A DNA stretch of 12,633 bases from Pseudomonadota bacterium (GTDB lineage: Bacteria > Pseudomonadota > Gammaproteobacteria > Burkholderiales > Burkholderiaceae_D). The notes below the pieces were generated by a model that searched no databases, was not told the DNA's origin, and saw only the letters and a list, made by a program, of their open reading frames with translations. How positions within the stretch are numbered: the stretch's first letter is position 1; every line of letters begins with the position of its first letter. The stretch is from NCBI GenBank assembly GCA_023392035.1, contig JAEVZY010000381.1:1-12633 (forward strand), read 5' to 3'. This document shows, in pieces, positions 7,769 through 12,633 of this stretch. Both the position numbers and the translations under genes were made by a program.

Positions 7769-7796
7769 CAAAAGCCACCCCGAAGGGTGGCTTTTG
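7769..7796. terminator. Bidirectional intrinsic terminator between DUF3025 gene and porin
   Basis: A 12 bp perfect stem (7769-7780 with 7785-7796) encloses a four-base loop. On the minus strand the loop is TTCG closed by C-G, a very stable tetraloop, and the stem runs into a T-rich tract (TTTTGTTTTTA), making it a strong terminator for the porin gene. On the plus strand the stem ends in CTTTTG and probably also stops transcripts from the pyrC side. Confidence 0.85.
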
Positions 7797-7828
7797 ACTA
7801 ACTGAATTCCGGTTGTGCCGGAGTCAGA

Positions 7829-8929
7829 TTAGAAGGCGTGACGCAGACCCAGAACGGTGTCGCGGTACGAACCGGTTGCGGTACCAGCAGCGGTCGAAGC
7901 AGCGGTGGTGGAAGCAGCACCCAGGTCAAACTTGCCGTAGTACAGGTAAGCAACGGTACGCTTGCTCAGGTTGTAGTCGGCACCCAGACCGTAGGATTTC
8001 TCGAACGGAGATTGCAGGGTAGCGGTGTTGCGCTTGGAGTATTGAGCACGCAGGACAACAGCGGTACCCGGGATGCCGCCTTCAGCAGCAACCAACCAGG
8101 CGTTCTTGACGTCTTGGGCGCCAAGAGCAGCACCACCGGCAGCGCCGAGGGTACGGGTGTTGTTGTCACGCTCGTATTGAGCCTTGATGGTGGCAACGCC
8201 GAAGTTGTACGAACCACCCAGGTTCCACACGGTGTCCGGGCCAGCCGAACCGTTACGGGTCATGGCCAGACCAGCGCTCAGCGGGCCAGCGCCGTAGGTG
8301 GCGCGGGCGCTCACAGGCATACCCAGACCAGCAGGGTTGGCGATGCCGCTGGCAGAGGTGAAGTTGATGCCGCCAGCGGTGCCGAAGGCAGCAACGTTCT
8401 CGTTGCGCGGAGCAACCATCACTTGCAGACCGAAGCCCGACAGCGAAGGCGTCACGTATTGAACGGTGTTGTTCCAACGAGCGTCAACGGAGCCGGAGTT
8501 CATTGCCGAACGGTTGTTCAGGAAGCCCGTGCCGAAGGTCGAGTAAGCCGACACTTGCAGGAATTGCGGGGTCAGATCACGGCCCAGCTTGACGGTACCG
8601 AAACCGCCTTGCAGACCCAGCCAGACGTTCTGGTCGCCGACGGTGGTCGAACCAACACCAGTGGCGTTGCTGTTGTTCACAGCTTCCGAACCGTAGTTGG
8701 TGCGGATCTGGAAGATGCCTTTCAGGCCGCCACCGATGTCTTCGGTGCCGCTGATGCCGATGTAGTTGGTGTTGCGCTGGCTGGAAGCCAGGCCCAGGGT
8801 GTTGCTGCCAACGGCTTGTTGACGATACTGGACTGCGGAGTCGATCGAGCCATCGATCACAACAGCGGTCTGCGCGTGTGCGACGCCAACGGTGCCCAGG
8901 ACGGCCAGGGCGAGAAGGCTTTTCTTCAT
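7829..8929 (-). CDS. Gram-negative general porin, outer membrane
   Basis: This is a trimeric-type beta-barrel porin that lets small hydrophilic solutes through the outer membrane. The product is 366 residues. A classical signal peptide (MKKSLLALAVLGTVGVAHA, cleavage before Gln20) is followed by alternating beta-strand sequence, and the chain ends in LGLRHAF, the C-terminal Phe being the BAM recognition signal for outer-membrane proteins. Features such as TNYIGISGTEDIGGGLKG and the LGRDLTPQF region match the betaproteobacterial porin_4 family. The ATG at 8927-8929 has GGAGA (plus-strand 8937-8941) seven bases upstream. Just before the last strand is an Ala/Thr/Ser-rich stretch of about 20 residues, probably an exposed loop. 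The narrow codon choice suggests high expression. It is convergent with the DUF3025 gene and divergent from coq7. Its substrate specificity cannot be read from sequence. Confidence 0.93.
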   Translation of the reverse strand: MKKSLLALAVLGTVGVAHAQTAVVIDGSIDSAVQYRQQAVGSNTLGLASSQRNTNYIGISGTEDIGGGLKGIFQIRTNYGSEAVNNSNATGVGSTTVGDQNVWLGLQGGFGTVKLGRDLTPQFLQVSAYSTFGTGFLNNRSAMNSGSVDARWNNTVQYVTPSLSGFGLQVMVAPRNENVAAFGTAGGINFTSASGIANPAGLGMPVSARATYGAGPLSAGLAMTRNGSAGPDTVWNLGGSYNFGVATIKAQYERDNNTRTLGAAGGAALGAQDVKNAWLVAAEGGIPGTAVVLRAQYSKRNTATLQSPFEKSYGLGADYNLSKRTVAYLYYGKFDLGAASTTAASTAAGTATGSYRDTVLGLRHAF

Positions 8930-8953
8930 TGAGTAATCTCCAGAGAGTTGTAA

Positions 8954-8962
8954 TGCTAGAAT
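8954..8962 (+). promoter_or_regulatory. Candidate extended -10 promoter for coq7
   Basis: TGCTAGAAT on the plus strand is a near-consensus extended -10 box, identical to the one upstream of argC. It lies inside the porin 5' leader and points toward coq7. Transcription from near 8969 would give coq7 a leader of almost 200 nt. A second, weaker candidate, TGTCGTAAT at 9111-9119, would give a short leader. Which one is used cannot be decided from sequence. Confidence 0.3.
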
Positions 8963-8985
8963 TTATTTTGCGACATGCAGCAAGG

Positions 8986-8995
8986 CCACTAGTGG
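8986..8995. promoter_or_regulatory. 10 bp perfect palindrome in the porin/coq7 intergenic region
   Basis: CCACTAGTGG is a perfect inverted repeat without spacer, located between the porin start and coq7 and upstream of the likely porin promoter. It could be a binding site for a dimeric regulator, but a 10 bp palindrome can also occur by chance. Confidence 0.2.
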
Positions 8996-9164
8996 ACGTC
9001 CCTGCCGCCGGCTTCAGAACCCAGCGATTGAGAAGCTGTTAGCCATTTCAGCAAAAGCAGCGGCGCAGGGCAAAGTAATTTTGACTTTTGATCCATGTTT
9101 CAGCCCTTCTTGTCGTAATCCTGCAACGAAACTTTCCTTCCAGCGTTCAACTCTCCTGAGCAAA

Positions 9165-9791
9165 ATGGCAATAAGTGAGCAGTTCATTATCGGCTTCGAT
9201 CGGGCATTGCGGGCGATGGCCGGCGTCGCCCAAGCCGGGCGTCCCAACCCAGCGGCGAAAGTTGCCGAACAGGCAATGTCGGAGGCCGAGCGCCGGCATA
9301 GTGCTGGTCTGATGCGGGTCAATCATGTGGGCGAGGTTTGCGCCCAAGCCTTGTACGATTCGCAGGGCGCGTTTTCCAGAAATACGCAGACCCGTCGTCA
9401 GTTCGAAAAGGCCGGGCAGGAAGAGGTGGATCACCTGGCGTGGACGGCGGACCGCCTGGCGGAATTGAATTCGCGTACCAGCTTGCTCAATCCACTTTGG
9501 TATGCGGGCGCCTTTGCGATGGGCGCGGCCATGGCCAAGCTGGGCGACGCGAACAGTCTTGGCTTCGTGGTGGAAACCGAGCGCCAGGTTGAGGCCCATC
9601 TGGAGGGCCATTTGAACAGCTTGCCGGCGGCCGATCTCAAGTCGCGCGCCATTGTTGATCAAATGCGCATCGACGAAATCCACCATGGCGCCGCGGCGCG
9701 CGAGATGGGCGCCGCCGAATTGCCGGCGCCGCTGAAAGCTGCAATGAAAGGCATGGCCAAAGTCATGACCACGCTCGCTTACCGCATCTAG
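9165..9791 (+). CDS. coq7: 2-polyprenyl-3-methyl-6-methoxy-1,4-benzoquinone monooxygenase (Coq7)
   Basis: This di-iron hydroxylase carries out the C6 hydroxylation of demethoxyubiquinone late in ubiquinone synthesis, at the inner membrane. Betaproteobacteria use Coq7 in place of the flavoprotein UbiF. From the ATG at 9165 the product is 208 residues, typical for the family. The iron ligands are all visible: Glu57 in RVNHVGEVCAQAL, Glu87 and His90 in EEVDHLAW, Glu139 in ETERQVEAHL, and Glu171 and His174 in RIDEIHH. The SLLNPLWYAGAFAMG segment at 106-120 is the conserved membrane-associating helix. Upstream in-frame codons back to a TTG at 9081 are not conserved in character, so I did not use them. 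The ribosome site is weak. It stands alone, divergent from the porin and convergent with the OsmC-like gene. Confidence 0.95.
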   Translation: MAISEQFIIGFDRALRAMAGVAQAGRPNPAAKVAEQAMSEAERRHSAGLMRVNHVGEVCAQALYDSQGAFSRNTQTRRQFEKAGQEEVDHLAWTADRLAELNSRTSLLNPLWYAGAFAMGAAMAKLGDANSLGFVVETERQVEAHLEGHLNSLPAADLKSRAIVDQMRIDEIHHGAAAREMGAAELPAPLKAAMKGMAKVMTTLAYRI

Positions 9792-9861
9792 GGCGCATCC
9801 AGGAGCCCGGGCGAGAAAGGACGACGGCTTGCGCTTCGGCCCCCTTTTGCCGCGCAGCCTC

Positions 9862-10308
9862 CTAGATTGCCGGCGCGGCCAGATCCAGGTCTTCGACGAT
9901 CTCGAAGCTGTGCGTCATGAGCGCCGTCTTTTCCAGCATGATCGAGGCCGAGCAGTATTTCTCATGCGAGAGCTTGATCGCCCGCTCGACCACGTTTGCC
10001 TTCAAGTTGCGGCCGCGGACCACGAAGTGGAAATTGATCTCGGTGAAAACCTTGGGGTCTTTTTCCGCGCGAACGGACTTCAGCGTCACGTCGCAACCGC
10101 GCACGTCCTGGCCGCTTTTGCGCAAGATGACCACCACGTCATAGGCGGTGCAGCCGCCGGTGCCGGCCAACACCACTTCCATCGGGCGCGGCGCCAGGTC
10201 GCGGCCACCGCCGTCCGGCGCGCCGTCCATTGCCAGCACATGCCCGGAGCCGGTCTCGGCCAGGAAAGTCATGCCGGACAAGCCGGTCCAGCGTACGGTG
10301 CATTCCAT
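9862..10308 (-). CDS. OsmC family protein, YhfA-like
   Basis: OsmC/Ohr-fold proteins are small cytoplasmic dimers that often reduce organic hydroperoxides with two cysteines. The 148-residue product closely resembles E. coli YhfA in pattern: VRWTGLSGMTFLAETGSGH near the N-terminus, APRPMEVVLAGTGGCTAYDV (39-58) with Cys53, and AIKLSHEKYCSASIML (110-125) with Cys119. Both cysteines expected at the active site are present, so thiol-peroxidase activity is possible, but the YhfA branch has no firmly assigned role. I chose the ATG at 10306-10308 because homologous sequence begins there; the frame stays open upstream by 29 codons of unconserved sequence. The tail after HSFEIVE is about ten residues longer than in E. 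coli. It is convergent with coq7 (70 bp gap) and divergent from rplM. Confidence 0.9.
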   Translation of the reverse strand: MECTVRWTGLSGMTFLAETGSGHVLAMDGAPDGGGRDLAPRPMEVVLAGTGGCTAYDVVVILRKSGQDVRGCDVTLKSVRAEKDPKVFTEINFHFVVRGRNLKANVVERAIKLSHEKYCSASIMLEKTALMTHSFEIVEDLDLAAPAI

Positions 10309-10346
10309 GGTGAGGTTCCAATTGCTCGGTTTGATCAGGGAAGCGG

Positions 10347-10375
10347 ATTGTAGCCGTGGCCTGTCGATTTTGCAG
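10347..10375 (-). promoter_or_regulatory. Candidate promoter for the OsmC-like gene
   Basis: On the minus strand, TACAAT (plus-strand 10347-10352) is a five-of-six -10 box. A poor -35 candidate, CTGCAA (10370-10375), sits 17 bp further upstream. The transcript would start about 32 nt before the ATG. The rplM -35 box begins only 24 bp away, so the two promoters are back to back. Confidence 0.45.
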
Positions 10376-10399
10376 CGCGGCGGCCGGCTTTTCATGCGG

Positions 10400-10429
10400 T
10401 TGACGGCAACTATTTGAAAACGCTATACT
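10400..10429 (+). promoter_or_regulatory. Sigma-70 promoter for rplM-rpsI
   Basis: TTGACG (10400-10405) and TATACT (10424-10429) each match five of six consensus bases and are separated by 18 bp. This is the best promoter in the window. Transcription would begin near 10436 and give rplM a leader of about 108 nt, consistent with strong expression of a ribosomal protein operon. Confidence 0.75.
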
Positions 10430-10476
10430 TTTCGGTTCTTCCGCTGGCGTTCTGGAAGAGCAACAACAAGGTCGAG

Positions 10477-10502
10477 TCCCGGCTGCGCTGCAAAGGCCGG
10501 GA
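10477..10502 (+). promoter_or_regulatory. Hairpin in the rplM mRNA leader
   Basis: TCCCGGC (10477-10483) pairs perfectly with GCCGGGA (10496-10502) around a 12-base loop, in the middle of the predicted rplM 5' leader. There is no T tract, so it is not a terminator. In E. coli the rplM-rpsI operon is autogenously repressed by L13 acting on its mRNA; this hairpin is a candidate for a similar site, by inference only. Confidence 0.4.
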
Positions 10503-10543
10503 ACCGCCATCGCAAGAACGCCCATTCAAACCAGGTAGTCATC

Positions 10544-10975
10544 ATGCAAAAAACCTTTTCCGCCAAGGACCATGAAGTCCAGCGCGACTGGTTCGTGATT
10601 GACGCGACAGATAAAGTACTCGGACGTGTTGCCAGCGAAGTGGCACGCCGACTGCGCGGCAAGCATAAACCGGAATTCACCCCGCACGTGGACACGGGCG
10701 ATTACATTGTCATCATCAACGCAGGCAAACTGCGTGTGACCGGCGCCAAGCCGACTGACAAGATCTACTATCGCCACAGCACCTATCCGGGCGGTATCTA
10801 CGAAACCAGCTTCCGCGACATGCAGCAGCGTTTCCCCGGCCGCGCCCTGACCAAGGCCGTCAAAGGCATGCTGCCCAAGGGTCCGCTCGGTTACGCCATG
10901 ATCAAGAAGCTGAAAGTGTATGCCGATGCCAATCATCCGCATGCGGCCCAGCAGCCCAAGCCTCTCGACTTCTAA
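10544..10975 (+). CDS. rplM: 50S ribosomal protein L13
   Basis: L13 is an early-assembling protein of the large ribosomal subunit. The product is 143 residues against 142 in E. coli, and the sequence is plainly conserved throughout: DWFVIDATDKVLGRVASEVA at 15-34, RGKHKPEFTPHVDTGD, YYRHSTYPGGIYETSF, QQRFPGRALTKAVKGMLPKG and LGYAMIKKLKVYA near the C-terminus. The ATG at 10544 has AGGT at 10533-10536 as ribosome site. It is transcribed from the strong upstream promoter and followed after 9 bp by rpsI, the standard bacterial L13-S9 operon. Confidence 0.98.
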   Translation: MQKTFSAKDHEVQRDWFVIDATDKVLGRVASEVARRLRGKHKPEFTPHVDTGDYIVIINAGKLRVTGAKPTDKIYYRHSTYPGGIYETSFRDMQQRFPGRALTKAVKGMLPKGPLGYAMIKKLKVYADANHPHAAQQPKPLDF

Positions 10976-10984
10976 GGAACGGAC

Positions 10985-11377
10985 ATGATCGGTAACTACA
11001 ACTACGGCACTGGCCGTCGCAAGAGCGCCGTCGCACGTGTCTTCATCAAGTCCGGCACCGGCCAGATCATCGTGAACGGCAAGCCCGCCAACGAATACTT
11101 CTCGCGCGAGACCGGCCTGATGGTGATCCGTCAGCCGCTCGAGCTGACCAACAATGTCGAACGCTTCGACATCAAGGTCAACGTCACCGGCGGTGGCGAG
11201 TCCGGCCAGGCCGGCGCTGTGCGCCATGGCATCACCCGCGCCCTGATCGACTACGATGCGGCCCTGAAGCCGGCCCTGTCGGCCGCTGGTTTCGTCACCC
11301 GCGATGCGCGTGAAGTCGAGCGTAAAAAGGTTGGTCTGCGTGGCGCCCGTCGTGCCAAGCAGTTCTCCAAGCGCTGA
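10985..11377 (+). CDS. rpsI: 30S ribosomal protein S9
   Basis: S9 is a small-subunit protein whose C-terminal tail reaches the P-site tRNA. The product is 130 residues, as in E. coli. Conserved parts are GTGRRKSAVARVFIK near the N-terminus, INGKP-like IVNGKPANEYF, the glycine-rich VTGGGESGQAGAVRHGITRAL at about 67-87, and the basic tail with RKKVGLRGARRAKQFSKR, ending in the invariant SKR. The ATG at 10985 has AAGGA at 10974-10978, partly within the rplM stop codon, so the two genes are probably coupled. A strong terminator follows 22 bp after the stop. Confidence 0.98.
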   Translation: MIGNYNYGTGRRKSAVARVFIKSGTGQIIVNGKPANEYFSRETGLMVIRQPLELTNNVERFDIKVNVTGGGESGQAGAVRHGITRALIDYDAALKPALSAAGFVTRDAREVERKKVGLRGARRAKQFSKR

Positions 11378-11399
11378 TTCGGCCAGTTGCAAGTCCAGG

Positions 11400-11434
11400 A
11401 AGCTGCCGGCCTTCGGGCCTGGCAGCTTTTTTTT
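11400..11434 (+). terminator. Intrinsic terminator of rplM-rpsI
   Basis: AAGCTGCC plus GGCC (11400-11411) pairs with GGCC plus GGCAGCTT (11416-11428), with one bulged T at 11420 and a TTCG loop. Eight T residues run from 11427 to 11434. It closes the ribosomal operon and separates it from argC. Confidence 0.9.
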
Positions 11435-11468
11435 CGCGCGCAGAGCGGCGATTCACTTTCGCGCCTGC

Positions 11469-11477
11469 TGCTAGAAT
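11469..11477 (+). promoter_or_regulatory. Extended -10 promoter for argC
   Basis: TGCTAGAAT combines the TGn extension with a five-of-six -10 box. No clear -35 is present 16-18 bp upstream. Transcription would begin near 11484, about 27 nt before the argC ATG. Because a strong terminator lies just upstream, argC needs its own promoter, which supports this call. No obvious arginine-repressor box was recognised. Confidence 0.5.
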
Positions 11478-11510
11478 CGAATTTTTCTTCAGAAGTCGGC
11501 GTACAGAACA

Positions 11511-12554
11511 ATGATCAAGGTTGGCATCGTAGGCGGGACCGGTTACACCGGTGTGGAATTGCTGCGCTTGTTGGCGGCGCATCCGCAAGTCAAGTTGAGC
11601 GCCATTACTTCCCGCAAGGAAGACGGCATGCCGGTGGCCGACATGTTCCCGTCGCTGCGCGGTTACGTGGACCTGAAATTTTCCGCGCCCGACAAAGCCG
11701 AGCTCAATTCCTGCGACGTGGTGTTTTTCGCCACGCCGCACGGCGTTGCCATGGCCCAGGCGCGCGAGCTGCTTGCCGCTGGCGTCAAGGTGATCGACCT
11801 GGCCGCTGACTTCCGTTTGCGCGATACCGCCGAATTCGAGAAGTGGTATGGCATGCCGCATTCCTGTCCCGATCTGCTGAAGGAAGCCGTGTACGGCTTG
11901 CCCGAAGTGAACCGGGAAGCGATCGCCAGGGCCAAGCTGATCGGCTTGCCGGGCTGCTATCCGACTTCGATGCAACTGGGCTTTGCGCCGTTGCTGGCGC
12001 AAGCCAAGCCGCTGGTCAATGAAATGAACCTGATCGCCGACTGCAAATCCGGCGTATCCGGTGCCGGCCGCAAGGCCGAAGTGCACACGCTGTTGGCCGA
12101 GGCTTCGGACAATTTCAAGGCTTATGGCGTCAAAGGGCATCGACACTTGCCCGAGACGAGGCAAGGCCTGGAAGCCATTTCCGGTCGTCGCGCCGGCTTG
12201 ACGTTCGTACCGCATCTGGTGCCGATGATCCGCGGCATTCATTCCACCTTGTACGCGCAGATTCTGCCGGAAGCGCGCGATATCGATTTCCAGGCGCTAT
12301 ACGAAGCCCATTACCGGGGCGAGCGCTTCGTGGATGTCATGCCGCCCGGAAGCCATCCCGAAACCCGTTCGGTGCGGGCGTCCAATACGCTTCGCATCGC
12401 GCTGCACCGCCCGGCCGGTGCCGACTTGCTGGTGATCCTGGTGGTCGAAGACAACCTGGTCAAAGGTGCCGCCGGACAAGGCGTGCAATGCATGAACATC
12501 ATGTTCGGCCTGGACGAAGCAACCGGACTGTCGCAAGTGCCGGTGCTGCCCTGA
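11511..12554 (+). CDS. argC: N-acetyl-gamma-glutamyl-phosphate reductase
   Basis: The enzyme reduces N-acetylglutamyl phosphate to N-acetylglutamate semialdehyde with NADPH, the third step of arginine synthesis, in the cytoplasm. The product is 347 residues, as expected for the long bacterial form. The N-terminal Rossmann fold shows GIVGGTGYTGVELLRLL at 5-21. Catalytic Cys149 lies in GLPGCYPTS, followed by the SGVSGAGRKAE block (180-190) and the GHRHLPE motif at 209-215 that carries the catalytic His. VPMIRGIHST and the C-terminal NLVKGAAGQ block complete the family pattern. The ATG at 11511 begins exactly at the nucleotide-binding strand, and the ribosome site is weak. It is transcribed separately from rpsI. 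Confidence 0.97.
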   Translation: MIKVGIVGGTGYTGVELLRLLAAHPQVKLSAITSRKEDGMPVADMFPSLRGYVDLKFSAPDKAELNSCDVVFFATPHGVAMAQARELLAAGVKVIDLAADFRLRDTAEFEKWYGMPHSCPDLLKEAVYGLPEVNREAIARAKLIGLPGCYPTSMQLGFAPLLAQAKPLVNEMNLIADCKSGVSGAGRKAEVHTLLAEASDNFKAYGVKGHRHLPETRQGLEAISGRRAGLTFVPHLVPMIRGIHSTLYAQILPEARDIDFQALYEAHYRGERFVDVMPPGSHPETRSVRASNTLRIALHRPAGADLLVILVVEDNLVKGAAGQGVQCMNIMFGLDEATGLSQVPVLP

Positions 12555-12573
12555 GCAGTCACTGAGGCCGGCC

Positions 12574-12633
12574 GTGAAAGTCCGCCTCCTGTTGCGCCGC
12601 TTGTCGATTTCGGCACCGCGCATGACCGTCACC
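12574..12633 (+). CDS. Start of an uncharacterised gene, 3'-partial (possibly DUF6776)
   Basis: A GTG at 12574 with GAGG six bases upstream opens a frame that stays open for 20 codons to the window edge, reading a basic N-terminus MKVRLLLRRLSISAPRMTVT. It follows argC by 19 bp, so it is probably co-transcribed. The SAPRM motif after a basic start resembles the DUF6776 membrane-anchored proteins often found after argC in related genomes, but this rests on memory of gene order and only 20 residues. Confidence 0.45.
   Translation, partial: MKVRLLLRRLSISAPRMTVT

Noticed and set aside
7838..8932. A 364-codon open frame on the plus strand covering the whole porin gene antisense.
   Set aside because: The porin strand has a signal peptide, ribosome site and terminal Phe. 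The antisense frame is open because the porin's restricted codon use avoids TTA, CTA and TCA, and its translation is low-complexity without any family features.
9792..9861. Search for a terminator between the convergent coq7 and OsmC-like genes.
   Set aside because: Only short GC-rich inverted matches such as GCCCGGGC were seen, with no T tract in a suitable place; no hairpin good enough to report.
1..12633. Search for mobile elements, CRISPR arrays, tRNAs, toxin-antitoxin or defence genes.
   Set aside because: Every gene is a recognisable housekeeping or envelope gene with uniform composition. I saw no transposase, integrase, repeat array or cloverleaf, so there is no support for an accessory island or a new defence system.

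Overview
The window looks like chromosomal core sequence from a high-GC betaproteobacterium in Burkholderiales, most likely Oxalobacteraceae (Herbaspirillum or a relative). This is inferred from protein character: a Gram-negative general porin ending in Phe, a Coq7-type ubiquinone hydroxylase, a class-typical glutamate dehydrogenase, and the gene order rplM-rpsI-argC. No mobile element, CRISPR array, tRNA, rRNA or phage gene was seen, and no stretch over 300 bp lacks a gene.

Layout. (1) Positions 2-4509, plus strand: a 5'-clipped glutamate dehydrogenase, then the complete glutamate/aspartate ABC importer gltI-gltJ-gltK-gltL. Import and oxidative deamination or synthesis of glutamate are thus encoded side by side. 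(2) Positions 4599-7765, plus strand: a class II (MOFRL-type) glycerate 2-kinase, dihydroorotase pyrC, and a DUF3025 protein of unknown function, tightly spaced and closed by a strong hairpin. (3) Positions 7829-8929, minus strand: a highly expressed-looking outer membrane porin whose terminator is shared with the convergent DUF3025 gene. (4) Positions 9165-9791, plus strand: coq7, for ubiquinone synthesis, divergent from the porin and convergent with the next gene. (5) Positions 9862-10308, minus strand: an OsmC/YhfA-like protein, divergent from the ribosomal operon. (6) Positions 10544-11377, plus strand: rplM-rpsI, with a good sigma-70 promoter, a 100-odd nt leader containing a hairpin, and a strong intrinsic terminator. 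(7) Positions 11511-12554, plus strand: argC with its own extended -10 promoter, then the first 20 codons of a further gene running off the window.

Functional picture. The genes cover nitrogen and amino-acid housekeeping (glutamate uptake and metabolism, arginine synthesis), pyrimidine synthesis, glycerate entry to glycolysis, respiration, translation and envelope permeability. I found no convincing new biological system. The most useful loose ends are the uncharacterised DUF3025 gene coupled to pyrC, the run of three non-AUG starts in gltIJK, the structured rplM leader, and the compact divergent promoter regions.
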